In this document: positions 43,271-53,939 of the stretch, piece by piece
Layout of the letters: every line of letters starts with the position of its first letter
Numbering within the stretch: position 1 is the first letter of the stretch
From: Pseudoxanthomonas winnipegensis
GTDB lineage: Bacteria; Pseudomonadota; Gammaproteobacteria; Xanthomonadales; Xanthomonadaceae
Length of the DNA stretch: 64,000 bases
Assembly (NCBI RefSeq): GCF_004283755.1
Contig: NZ_SHMH01000010.1
Location: 1 to 64,000, forward strand
Reading direction: 5' to 3'
The notes under the pieces: generated by a model
What the model was told of the DNA's origin: nothing
What the model saw: the letters and a program-made list of their open reading frames with translations, nothing else
Database searches by the model: none
Position numbers and translations under genes: made by a program

Positions 43271-45514
43271 ATGACTCCTGCTGCGCGTCGCACGCTCCGT
43301 GCGCCTGTTACACGTCCCCTGCGCCTGGCCCTGCTGGCCGCGCTGGCCAGTTCCCTGCCTGCCCATGCGCAGCAGGCCGAGACCGACCAGGACGCCGACA
43401 CCACCCTAGACACGCTGCACGTCACCGCCGAGCAGATCGCCAAGCAGGCGCTGGGCACCTCGATCATCACGCGCGAGGACATCGAGCGCCGGCCGCCGGC
43501 CAACGACCTGTCCGACCTGCTGCGGACCATGCCGGGCGTCAACCTGACCGGCAACAGCGCCTCGGGCGCCTACGGCAACAACCGCCAGATCGACCTGCGC
43601 GGCATGGGGCCGGAGAATACGCTGATCCTGATCGACGGCCGCCGCGTGAGCGCGCGCGATTCGGTGCGGATGGGTGTGGCCGGCGAACGCAACAGCCGCG
43701 GCGATACCAACTGGGTGCCGGCCGAGGCGGTCGAGCGCATCGAAGTGCTGCGCGGCCCGGCCGCGGCGCGCTACGGCTCCGGTGCGGCCGGCGGCGTGGT
43801 CAACATCATCACCAAGCGTCCCACCGGCGACCTGTCGGGCAGCATGACGCTCTACGGCCTGGTGCCCGAGCACAGCGACGAGGGCGGCAGCCAGCGCGCC
43901 GGGTTCACCCTGAGCGGACCGCTGGCGCGCGATCTGTCCTTCCGCCTGTACGGCAACCTCAACAAGACCGATGCCGATGCGCCGGACATCAACAGCGCGC
44001 ATTCCCGCAGCGGCGTCGCCGCCGCCGGCCGCGAGGGCGTGCGCAACAAGGACATCAACGGCCTGCTGCGCTGGGACGCCAGCGACGCGCAGGTGGTCGA
44101 GGTGGAGTCCGGCTACAGCCGCCAGGGCAACATCTTCGCCGGCGAATATCTCAACAACTCCAACGCCACCGTGGTCAGCAAGGTCGGCGACGAGACCAAT
44201 GTGATGACCCGCCGCGATGCGGCGCTGACCCATCGCGGCAAGTGGGACTTCGGCACCTCGCGCCTGACGGTGTCCTATGCGCAGACCGACAACGACCGCA
44301 TCGCCGAAGGCCTGGCCGGCGGACCGGAGGGTTCGCTGTCGACCACGCCGGTGTGGACCCGTTCGACCCTGCGCGACGTCGCCGCCGACGGCGAGATCAA
44401 CGTGCCGACCCTGCTCGGCGGCGTGGACAACATCTGGACGGTGGGATTCGAGTACCGCAAGAGCCGGCTGGACGATCCGTACTCGGTCTCGCAGACGGCC
44501 CCCGGTGTGGTCGGCATCGACCCGAGCGGCCGCAACGGCAAGACCGACGAGCAGGTCAGTGCGGTGTTCGTCGAGGACAACCTCTACGCCACCGAGCGGC
44601 TGACCCTGACGCCTGGCCTGCGCTTCGATCACCACAGCGCGTTCGGCAACGAACTCAGCCCCAGCCTCAACGTGCAGTACAGGCTGGCGCCGGACTGGCT
44701 GATCAAGGGCGGCGTGGCGCGCGCGTTCAAGGCGCCCAACCTGTATCAGGCCAACCCGAATTACCTCTACTACACGCGCGGCAACGGCTGCCCGAGCTAC
44801 TACGTCGGCGTCGGCACCGGCGGCTGCTACATCCAGGGCAGCGCGGACCTGGATCCGGAGACCAGCATCAACAAGGAGATCGGCATCGAGTGGCTACCCG
44901 ACACCGGCTACCACGCCTCGCTGACCTACTTCCATAACGACTACGACAACAAGATCGTGGCCGGCTACAGCGACTACTACCAGACGCCGGGCCGGGCCTT
45001 CGTCTATCAGTGGGTCAATGCCTCCAAGGCGCTGGTGCAGGGCGTGGAGGGCAATCTGAAGCTGCCGCTGCTCGGCGATCGCGGCCAGACGCTGAGCTGG
45101 GACACCAACCTGACCTGGATGATCGACAACAAGAACGAGGCCACCGGCCAGCCGCTGTCGGTGATCCCCAAGTACACGCTCAACTCGACCCTGGACTGGC
45201 GCGCGACCCAGCGCCTGTCCTTCGCGCTGATGGCCACCTTCTACGGCAAGCAGGAGCAGGCGCGGCTGGACCGCAACAACGAGGCGATCTGCGGCGCGGC
45301 CGGGCTGCCGGTGTGCGACTCGCTCGGCGCCTACCAGCTGTGGAGCACCAGCCTGCGTTACCGGATCACGCGCGATGTCAGCCTTGGCCTGGGCGTGAAC
45401 AACCTGGCCGACAAGCGCATCTTCCGCGAAGGCAGCCGCGCCAGCAGCGCCGGCGCGCAGACCTATAACGAGCCCGGTCGCGCGTACTGGGCCAGCCTGA
45501 GGTTCGGCTTCTGA
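43271..45514 (+). CDS. FepA/PfeA-type TonB-dependent catecholate siderophore receptor
   Basis: A 747-residue outer-membrane receptor (signal cleavage near PAHAQ). The TonB box is TLDTLHVTA, the plug domain has LLRTMPGVNLTGNSASGAYG then RQIDLRGMGPENTLILIDGR and GPAAARYGSGAAGGVVNI. A disulfide loop with GCYIQG and a FepA-like external region follow, ending in a C-terminal aromatic (RFGF). FepA relatives import ferric catecholate siderophores using TonB energy. The next gene starts on its stop codon, and a siderophore-esterase function there fits this job. Confidence 0.9.
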   Translation: MTPAARRTLRAPVTRPLRLALLAALASSLPAHAQQAETDQDADTTLDTLHVTAEQIAKQALGTSIITREDIERRPPANDLSDLLRTMPGVNLTGNSASGAYGNNRQIDLRGMGPENTLILIDGRRVSARDSVRMGVAGERNSRGDTNWVPAEAVERIEVLRGPAAARYGSGAAGGVVNIITKRPTGDLSGSMTLYGLVPEHSDEGGSQRAGFTLSGPLARDLSFRLYGNLNKTDADAPDINSAHSRSGVAAAGREGVRNKDINGLLRWDASDAQVVEVESGYSRQGNIFAGEYLNNSNATVVSKVGDETNVMTRRDAALTHRGKWDFGTSRLTVSYAQTDNDRIAEGLAGGPEGSLSTTPVWTRSTLRDVAADGEINVPTLLGGVDNIWTVGFEYRKSRLDDPYSVSQTAPGVVGIDPSGRNGKTDEQVSAVFVEDNLYATERLTLTPGLRFDHHSAFGNELSPSLNVQYRLAPDWLIKGGVARAFKAPNLYQANPNYLYYTRGNGCPSYYVGVGTGGCYIQGSADLDPETSINKEIGIEWLPDTGYHASLTYFHNDYDNKIVAGYSDYYQTPGRAFVYQWVNASKALVQGVEGNLKLPLLGDRGQTLSWDTNLTWMIDNKNEATGQPLSVIPKYTLNSTLDWRATQRLSFALMATFYGKQEQARLDRNNEAICGAAGLPVCDSLGAYQLWSTSLRYRITRDVSLGLGVNNLADKRIFREGSRASSAGAQTYNEPGRAYWASLRFGF

Positions 45515-46449
45515 TGCGCGCGCTCGCTTCCTGCCTTGGCGGCCTGCTGCTGCTCATGTTCGCTGCCGCGCCGGCGCGGGCCCAGCCCGATCTGAGCCGC
45601 ACCACCGGGCCGACGCTGGCCGACACCGGTTCGCGCGCGTACGCCTTCCATGTGCTCAGGTTCGTCTCGGCCGATGGTCAGCGCCATTACCGCGTGCGCG
45701 TGGCCGTGCCGAAGACGCCAGCGCCGGCCGGCGGCTTCCCCGCGCTGTATCTGCTCGACGGCAACGCGGCGCTGATGGAGCTGGACGAGGCCGCGCTCGA
45801 GCGACAACGGGCCGGCGGGCATGCGCCGGTGCTGGTGTTCATCGCCACCGACAACGACCTGCGCATCGACAGCGCCGCGCGTTCCTACGACTACACGCCG
45901 ACGCCGGCCGATGGCGCGCAGGAGGACGCGCTGGGCCGGCGCAGCGGCGGCGCCGATGCGTTCCTTGCGCTGATCGTCGATCGGGTACGCCCGGCCGTGG
46001 CCCGGCTGGTGGCACTGGACCCGGCACGGCAGACGCTGTGGGGACATTCCTACGGCGGGCTGTTCGCGCTGCATGCGCTGTTCACCCGGCCGCAGGCCTT
46101 CGACCGCTATGTCGCGGTGGACGCCTCGCTGTGGTGGGGCAGCGGCCAGATCCTCCAGGAAGCCGCGCGCTTCCAGGCTAAGGCACTGCCGGCGCCGGCC
46201 GCGCTGCTGATGCTCAACGGTCGCGGCGCGCAGGAACGCGCTGCGCCGCGGGCCGCCGATGCGGCGCGCAGCCAGGCGATGCAGGCGGCGCGGATGCATC
46301 TGCCCGCCGATGCGCCGGACACGCTGGCCGCGCAGCTGCGCAAGGTGCCCGGGCTCACGGTGGAGCAGAAGATCCTGCCGGGGCTCTCGCATGGGCAGAC
46401 GCTGGGCGCCTCGCTGCAGCAGGCGATGGATTTCGCTGGCGCGCCGTAG
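45514..46449 (+). CDS. Periplasmic siderophore-esterase-like alpha/beta hydrolase (IroE type)
   Basis: A 311-residue exported protein (signal cleavage near ARAQP). The hydrolase domain has FPALYLLDGNAALMELDEAA, nucleophile elbow GHSYGG and a catalytic His in LPGLSHGQTLG. This combination resembles the IroE/YbgC-like branch that cuts the ester bonds of enterobactin-type siderophores. The ATG overlaps the TGA of the receptor (TGATG), so translation is coupled. Together they may import and then cleave a catecholate siderophore, inferred from context. Confidence 0.82.
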   Translation: MRALASCLGGLLLLMFAAAPARAQPDLSRTTGPTLADTGSRAYAFHVLRFVSADGQRHYRVRVAVPKTPAPAGGFPALYLLDGNAALMELDEAALERQRAGGHAPVLVFIATDNDLRIDSAARSYDYTPTPADGAQEDALGRRSGGADAFLALIVDRVRPAVARLVALDPARQTLWGHSYGGLFALHALFTRPQAFDRYVAVDASLWWGSGQILQEAARFQAKALPAPAALLMLNGRGAQERAAPRAADAARSQAMQAARMHLPADAPDTLAAQLRKVPGLTVEQKILPGLSHGQTLGASLQQAMDFAGAP

Positions 46450-46473
46450 GGAGGGTGCGCCACTTCCAGCGCG

Positions 46474-46500
46474 CGTCGTTCCCGCAGAGGCGGGGATAGG
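46474..46500. repeat. REP-like palindrome, degenerate half
   Basis: CGTCGTTCCCGCAGAGGCGG followed by GGATAGG: a decayed half of the dispersed palindrome 24 bases after the esterase stop. Confidence 0.6.
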
Positions 46501-46562
46501 GTGCGTGATCGCGTCGCGTCCCGGCTTCAGCCGACGCCCGCAAGCCGCACAGAACTCAACGT

Positions 46563-46648
46563 CGTCGTTCCCGCGAACGCGGGAACCCAGCGCCTTGGGG
46601 GCTTGCTGAGCGAACGTCCATGGGTTCCCGCTTTCGCGAGAACGACGG
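46563..46648. repeat. REP-like palindromic unit (inverted pair)
   Basis: CGTCGTTCCCGCGAACGCGG plus GAACCCAG at the left and TGGGTTCCCGCTTTCGCGAG plus AACGACGG at the right, facing each other. Confidence 0.8.
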
Positions 46649-46699
46649 TAGGTTGGGGAAACGACGTTAGGTGGGTTCTTGCCGCGGCGTTGATGACAC

Positions 46700-46728
46700 G
46701 CATCGGCCCGCGCGAAGCGGGCCGATGC
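46700..46728 (-). terminator. Terminator-like hairpin after ndh
   Basis: A perfect 12-bp stem GCATCGGCCCGC / GCGGGCCGATGC (46700-46711 with 46717-46728) with loop GCGAA lies 5 bases beyond the stop of the NDH-2 gene. A T-run is lacking. Confidence 0.6.
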
Positions 46729-46733
46729 GCGGC

Positions 46734-48050
46734 TCAGTCCGCCGCGCGCTTCGGTTCCGGCGCGAGGTCCTGCACGGCGTGGTCGGGCACGGTCTCGCGC
46801 GGGGCCTGGCCGAAGATGATGCGGGCCGCGCGCTGGTAGCTCCAGTACGCCATGGCCCAGTTGACCAGCACCACGAAGCGGTTGCGGAAGCCGATCAGGA
46901 AGTACACGTGCGCGGCCAGCCAGAACCACCAGGCCAGCGGCCCGGACAGCTTGAACCGGCCCACGTGCACGATCGCCGCCATGCGGCCGATCGTGGCGAG
47001 GTTGCCATAGTCGCTGTACTTGAACGGCGTCACCGGCTTGCCGGCCAGGCGCAGGCGCAGGCTCTTGGCGATGTAGCGGCCCATCTGCTTGGCCGCCGGC
47101 GCCACGCCGGGCACGGGCTTGCCATCGGCCTGGGTGACGGCGGCCAGGTCGCCGCCGACGAAGATGTCCGGGTGGCCCGGCACGCTCAGGTCCGGCCGCA
47201 CCAGCACGCGTCCGGCGCGGTCCAGCGGCACGCCCAGACTGCGCGCCAGCGGCGAGGCGGCCACGCCGGCGGCCCACACTACCGTGCGTGCGGCGAAGGT
47301 CTGCCCGCCCAGCGTGTAGCCGTGTTCGTCGATGTGGGTCACCGGCGCGCCGGTGCAGACCTCCACGCCCAGCTTCTCCAGCTGCGCGCGCGCCTTGTCG
47401 GTGAGGTCCTCGGGAAAGGATGGCAGCACGCGCGGGCCGGCCTCGATCAGGCGCACCCGCGCCTGGGTCGGATCGATATGGCGGAACTCGTGCTTGAGCG
47501 TGTGCCGGGCGATCTCGGCCAGGGTGCCGGCCAGTTCGACCCCGGTCGGGCCGCCGCCGACGATGGCGAAGTGCAGCCAGGCCGCGCGCTTGGCGGGGTC
47601 GGGCTCGGCCTCGGCGCGTTCGAAGGCCACCAGCATCTCGCGGCGCAGGCGCAGGGCGTCGTCCAGCGTCTTCAGGCCCGGCGCGTGTTCGGCCCAGGCA
47701 TCGTTGCCGAAGTAGGCATGGCCGGCGCCGGTGGCCAGCACCAGTGTGTCGTAGCGCAGGCTGGTGCCGTCGGCCAGCTCGATGGTGTGCGCGTCGGGCA
47801 GCAGGCGGGTGACCTCGCCCAGCTGCACCTCGACATTGCGCTGGTCGCGCAGGATGTGGCGCAGCGGCGCGGCGATGTCCGGCGCGGACAGGCCGGCGGT
47901 GGCCACCTGGTACAGCAGCGGCTGGAACAGGTGGTGGTTGTGGCGGTCGATCAGGGTGATGCGCACCGGTGCGTCGTCGAGCGCGCGCGCGGCCCACAGG
48001 CCGGCGAACCCGCCGCCGACGATGACCAGATGGTGTGTTGAAACAGACAT
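46734..48050 (-). CDS. ndh: Type II NADH:quinone dehydrogenase (NDH-2)
   Basis: A 438-residue flavoprotein with two Rossmann domains: LVIVGGGFAGLWAARALDDA for FAD, FAIVGGGPTGVELAGTLAEI for NADH. DRHNHHLFQPLLYQVATAGL lies between, and GDLAAVTQADGKPVPGVAPA carries the conserved Asp near FAD. The C-terminus has an amphipathic membrane-anchoring segment (WWFWLAAHVYFLIGFRNRFV). It feeds electrons from NADH to quinone without proton pumping. The start at 48050 opens directly on the FAD motif; the upstream frame to 48146 is spurious. Confidence 0.95.
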   Translation of the reverse strand: MSVSTHHLVIVGGGFAGLWAARALDDAPVRITLIDRHNHHLFQPLLYQVATAGLSAPDIAAPLRHILRDQRNVEVQLGEVTRLLPDAHTIELADGTSLRYDTLVLATGAGHAYFGNDAWAEHAPGLKTLDDALRLRREMLVAFERAEAEPDPAKRAAWLHFAIVGGGPTGVELAGTLAEIARHTLKHEFRHIDPTQARVRLIEAGPRVLPSFPEDLTDKARAQLEKLGVEVCTGAPVTHIDEHGYTLGGQTFAARTVVWAAGVAASPLARSLGVPLDRAGRVLVRPDLSVPGHPDIFVGGDLAAVTQADGKPVPGVAPAAKQMGRYIAKSLRLRLAGKPVTPFKYSDYGNLATIGRMAAIVHVGRFKLSGPLAWWFWLAAHVYFLIGFRNRFVVLVNWAMAYWSYQRAARIIFGQAPRETVPDHAVQDLAPEPKRAAD

Positions 48051-48225
48051 GAGCAACAGACTTGGAAACGGGGGGAGAGACGGGCGCCCGTGAGGCACCG
48101 CACGCCCCATCCTGTCACAGCCGGGTCGGCCTGGCGCTGAAGTCAATTCAACTTCTTGCTAATACGGCGCCGGATACGCCGCCAGAGGCGGCGCGATCAC
48201 CAGGCCTCACAACAACCCTCCCCAC

Positions 48226-48260
48226 CGTCATTCCCGCGAAAGCGGGAATCCAGGGACTTT
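48226..48260. repeat. REP-like palindrome, single half
   Basis: CGTCATTCCCGCGAAAGCGG followed by GAATCCAGGG, about 60 bases beyond the 3' end of priA. The 268-base gap 48051-48318 shows no gene; the promoter of ndh should lie at its left end, near TTCAACTTCTTGCTAATACG (48149-48168). Confidence 0.75.
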
Positions 48261-48318
48261 CGCCCCGAGCGCCGGAAACCCCGACGTCCCGCCGCGCAAC
48301 CCAACGCCACCGCCCCGC

Positions 48319-50496
<2,178 letters not shown>

Positions 50497-50610
50497 CGCG
50501 GGCAAGTGTAGGGCACCGGTCACATCGCACCTCCGGTTGTGCAGTTGCGGCAGGAACCTGTCTGCCAGGTGACGAAACCCACGCAACTGGCCGACACACA
50601 TGGGAAAACC

Positions 50611-50639
50611 GCCTTATCCACACCGCCTGTGGATAAGGC
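50611..50639. promoter_or_regulatory. Inverted pair of perfect DnaA boxes upstream of priA
   Basis: GCCTTATCCACA (50611-50622) and TGTGGATAAGGC (50628-50639) form a perfect 12-bp inverted repeat that contains the DnaA 9-mers TTATCCACA and TGTGGATAA, five bases apart between arms. An AT-rich stretch follows (50695-50745), and a one-mismatch TGTGCACAA occurs at 50819-50827. It sits in the 468-base gap 50497-50964, 115 bases before the priA start. It may be a DnaA-binding control site. Confidence 0.65.
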
Positions 50640-50964
50640 TGTGCATCACGCCGCTGCTCCACGCCAAATCAGCCGTCTTTTCTGGGCGGGCGTCATATTG
50701 GTGAAAAAAACGCCAAGGCCAATTAGTCAATTAAAATCAATCACTTGAGCGTGGAACAGGCGAAAAGTGGGCCGTTGTGGAGGCGGCCCAAGAGCCCGGA
50801 TGACGCCGCTTCGGATGCTGTGCACAACCATCGATTCGTCAAGCCCCGAAGAATCCCGGGAAATTTGAATGTTTGGCCAATGTCAAGGGTTTTGTTGACG
50901 AACCCAACCGGACCGTCGCCGCCTATCATGCGTATGTCACACGCCGCCGCCGACCGATCCTGAC

Positions 50965-51993
50965 TTGAATACGCCCGCCGATGTCCCCGCCGCGCTCTCA
51001 GCCTTCCTGCGCGGCGTCGAACGCCGCGGCATCGTCCTGGCCGAGCTGCAGTGCGGCCGCCGCGAGACCGGCGAGATCGCCATGGCCGCGGCCCTGCGCG
51101 CCTTCGGCCAGTACGCCAGCGAGCAGCCGATGGCCGAGTGGCCGCGCGGCTTCTGGTCGCTGCTGGCCTCGGCCCCGCCGCTGCGCCAGGCCCATCCCGA
51201 GGCGCGCTGGCCGCAGGAGATGGACTGGCTGGCCGACCTCTCCGACAGCGACCGTCTGGCCCTGCTGCTGCGCCTGGCCGCCGGCCTGGACGAGGACGAC
51301 GCGGCCGCCGTCATGGGGATCAACCAGGTCGGCTATCGCGGCGCGCTGACCCGCGCCTGCCCGCGCGACGAGGCCGGCCAGCCCGACGCGGCCGCCTGGC
51401 GCGCGCTGGCCGAGGCGATCCAGCAGCATCTGCGCGCGCTCTCGCCCGAGCGCCTGGCCCATCTGAGCCGGCTGCGCGAGGCCCTGGCGCCGGACGTGCC
51501 CGAGCCGGCGCCGGCGCCGGCCAGCGTGGCGCCCGAGCCGGTCCGGAAGCCATCCCCGTCGCCCGCACCGCGCCGCCCCCGTTCGTCGGCCGCAAGGCGC
51601 CCCTTCCCGTGGCGCCAGGTGCTGATCGCCGCCGCCGTCCTGCTGGTATTGGCCGCCATCGCCGGCGGCTGGTGGTACCTGCACCAGGGCCGGCTCGCCG
51701 CACCGGCGACCGTCGGCGCCCAGGGTGGCGGGGACGGCGCCCAGCCGCTGCGCGACGAGGCCCAGGTGCAGGTCGAACCGCTGTCGCGCGATGACGAGGC
51801 CGACAAGCGCTTCAGCCAGGCCGAGGCGGTGCTGACCCATCCGGATTTCGACGCGCTGATGGACCCGCAAGGGCTGGCGCTGGCGCAGCGGGCCGGGTTC
51901 CTGGCCTGGTACGCGGCCGCGCCGCAGGACCGTCAGCGCGAGGCCGCCGAGGCCATGAACGCCCCTGCGGAGGCTCGCGATGCGGCGCAGTAA
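50965..51993 (+). CDS. Membrane-tethered sigma-factor-like protein
   Basis: A 342-residue protein. The N-terminal 170 residues look like a reduced ECF-type sigma: GVERRGIVLAELQCG suggests region 2, and LSDSDRLALLLRLAAGLDED then AAAVMGINQVGYRGALTRA resembles the region 4 helix-turn-helix. A Pro-rich linker, one membrane helix at 217-239 and a periplasmic C-terminus of about 100 residues follow. No anti-sigma domain is identified. The start is a TTG at 50965, without strong ribosome-binding site, so the true start is unsure. It overlaps the DUF3106 gene by 14 bases. Confidence 0.6.
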   Translation: MNTPADVPAALSAFLRGVERRGIVLAELQCGRRETGEIAMAAALRAFGQYASEQPMAEWPRGFWSLLASAPPLRQAHPEARWPQEMDWLADLSDSDRLALLLRLAAGLDEDDAAAVMGINQVGYRGALTRACPRDEAGQPDAAAWRALAEAIQQHLRALSPERLAHLSRLREALAPDVPEPAPAPASVAPEPVRKPSPSPAPRRPRSSAARRPFPWRQVLIAAAVLLVLAAIAGGWWYLHQGRLAAPATVGAQGGGDGAQPLRDEAQVQVEPLSRDDEADKRFSQAEAVLTHPDFDALMDPQGLALAQRAGFLAWYAAAPQDRQREAAEAMNAPAEARDAAQ

Positions 51994-52597
51994 GCCCCTC
52001 GTGGCCCTGGCCGTGGCGGCCGTGCTGGGCCTGGCGACCTCGGTGCTGCTGGCCCAGGCGAGCGACGAGCAGGCGCTCACGCCGGCGATCCAGGCCGCGC
52101 GCGCTGCGCGCCTGGCGGCGCTGAGCACGCCGGCGCGGCACGCCTTCGCCGACCGCATGGTCGCCTGGGACCGTCTGCCGCCGCTGGAGCGCGCCAGGCG
52201 CCGGGCCGAGTACGCCGACTGGCTGGCCCTGGACCCGGCCACCCGCAGCCGGCTGCAGCAGGCCGCCGCGACCCTGGCCACGCTGCCGCCGGCGCAGCAG
52301 CAGGCGCTGCTGACCCGGTTCGGGCAACTGGACCAGAGCGAGCAGGCCGGTTGGCGCCTCGGCCCCGACATCGGCGCCGACTTCGCCCGCCTGCAGCCGC
52401 TGCTGGCCTACATGCCGCAGGCGGAGATCGCGCCGATGCGCGCGGTGCTGCGCCAGCTGACCGCGCCGCAGCGCGCCGACCTGGCCGTGCTGGCCCAGCG
52501 CACGCCGCCGCAGGACCGCGATGCCCTGCGCCAGGCGCTCATCGCCGCCGACCCCGCCGGCCGCGGTCAGTGGCTGCAGGAACGGCTGCGCCACTAA
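51980..52597 (+). CDS. DUF3106 secreted protein
   Basis: A 205-residue protein with an export signal (cleavage near LAQAS) and an all-helical, Arg/Leu/Gln-rich mature part. DUF3106-type segments are MVAWDRLPPLERARRRAEYA, DPATRSRLQQAAATLATLPP and TPPQDRDALRQALIAADPAG. It overlaps the sigma-like gene by 14 bases and may be its periplasmic partner. Function unknown. Confidence 0.8.
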   Translation: MRRSKPLVALAVAAVLGLATSVLLAQASDEQALTPAIQAARAARLAALSTPARHAFADRMVAWDRLPPLERARRRAEYADWLALDPATRSRLQQAAATLATLPPAQQQALLTRFGQLDQSEQAGWRLGPDIGADFARLQPLLAYMPQAEIAPMRAVLRQLTAPQRADLAVLAQRTPPQDRDALRQALIAADPAGRGQWLQERLRH

Positions 52598-52633
52598 AGC
52601 GGCGCGCCCTGCCTCCGTGATGGATGGCAGGCC

Positions 52634-53833
52634 TCAGTGGGTGATGCTGGAGAACATCGGCACCAGCGAGAACATGCCCACCAGGATGAAATACAGCACG
52701 CCGATCACCCCGTACTTGAGCGTGGTCAGCCACCACGCTTCGCCGTAGACGCGGCGCTGGGTCAGCCACAGATAGACCGGCAGCCACAGCGCCAGCAGCA
52801 CGCGCAGCACGCCCAGGGTCCGCGCCAGCCAGCCGGCGCTGGCGGGCAGGGCGTCGCCGATCAGCATCAGCGCGAACATCGCCAGCAGCGCGAGCACCAG
52901 GAAGGCGTGGCTGTAGAGGCCGACCACCAGATGCTCCAGATAGCCGCGTCCGCTGCCCAGGTAGCACAGCTTCAGCAGCAGCGCGAAGGCCGGCACCAGC
53001 ACGAACAGCGCACTGGGGATCGCGGCCAGGAAGACGTGCACGAACTCGCCCGGATCGTCGCTGTAGCGCTGCAGATTGAGCCGGGCGCGCTCGACCTTGG
53101 CATTGAGCCAGCGGTTGGCGAAGCCGGGCAGGGCGTCGATGTGGATCTGTTCGTTCGTGGTGCGGCTGGCCGGCTTAGGTGCTTCGGGCTCGCGGGTGCT
53201 TTGCGCGTGCTCCGCTGCGCCTGCCTCGGGCGCGAGCGTGGCCGGCTGGCTCGGGTCGAGCTGATGCAGGCGCGCCTGCGCATCGGCGCGCAGCTTGCGT
53301 TCGCCCATGGTCATGGCCCGGGCGGCGATGGAGTCGGCGGCGACCTGGGTCTTGGCTTCGCGCAGGGCGGCGAGCTTCTCGTCGCGGCTGGCCTCCACCG
53401 CCGCGACCGTGGTCTGCGCGCCGAACTGGCCCGGATCGGCGATCAGTTCGGGCCGCTCCCAGGCGCCGTCCTGCACGCCGCGCAGCATCGAGCCGATCTC
53501 CTTGCCGCCGTCCACATGCACTGCGTACTGGGCCACGAAGAAGGTCAGCACGCTCAGCACCACGAACAGCCGCAGCGGCGGCACATACGGCGCGCGGTGG
53601 CCGCGCAGGAAGCGCACCGGCAAACGCCCCGGGACGATCAGCTCGCGCAGCGTGCGCACGATGCGCCCGTCCAGGTGCCAGAACGACTCGAACACCTCCT
53701 CCACCGCATGGCCGAAGCTGCGCAGCGGGTTGTGCGCCGGCTGGCCGCAGGCATGGCAGTAATGGCCGGCAAGCGGGGTGGCGCAGTTGTCGCATGCGGC
53801 GGACGTGGCGTGTCCGCCGGGTGGTGTGGTCAT
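52634..53833 (-). CDS. DUF3667 membrane protein with N-terminal zinc ribbon
   Basis: A 399-residue protein. CDNCATPLAGHYCHACGQ at about residues 13-30 is a two-CxxC ribbon that opens DUF3667. It then has a conserved FESFWHLDGRIVRTLRELIV and FLRGHRAPYVPPLRLFVVLS, a hydrophilic Ala/Glu-rich loop of about 120 residues and five membrane helices at the C-terminus. The function is unknown. The start at 53833 lies directly before the ribbon; upstream residues in frame are spurious. It is divergent from the MATE gene. Confidence 0.87.
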   Translation of the reverse strand: MTTPPGGHATSAACDNCATPLAGHYCHACGQPAHNPLRSFGHAVEEVFESFWHLDGRIVRTLRELIVPGRLPVRFLRGHRAPYVPPLRLFVVLSVLTFFVAQYAVHVDGGKEIGSMLRGVQDGAWERPELIADPGQFGAQTTVAAVEASRDEKLAALREAKTQVAADSIAARAMTMGERKLRADAQARLHQLDPSQPATLAPEAGAAEHAQSTREPEAPKPASRTTNEQIHIDALPGFANRWLNAKVERARLNLQRYSDDPGEFVHVFLAAIPSALFVLVPAFALLLKLCYLGSGRGYLEHLVVGLYSHAFLVLALLAMFALMLIGDALPASAGWLARTLGVLRVLLALWLPVYLWLTQRRVYGEAWWLTTLKYGVIGVLYFILVGMFSLVPMFSSITH

Positions 53834-53939
53834 CGAAGCGGCGCCCCTTTCCCCAAGGTCGGCCGGTAAGATAGCGGCCCTTCCCGGCCCGATGCCAGCG
53901 CCCATCCCGCGCGCGATCGCAGCCGCTGTGCGTGTTTCC

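Noticed and set aside
50497..50964. Possible replication origin at the DnaA-box palindrome
   Set aside because: Only two perfect boxes are seen, with no dnaA, rpmH or dnaN nearby; a regulatory site is more likely.
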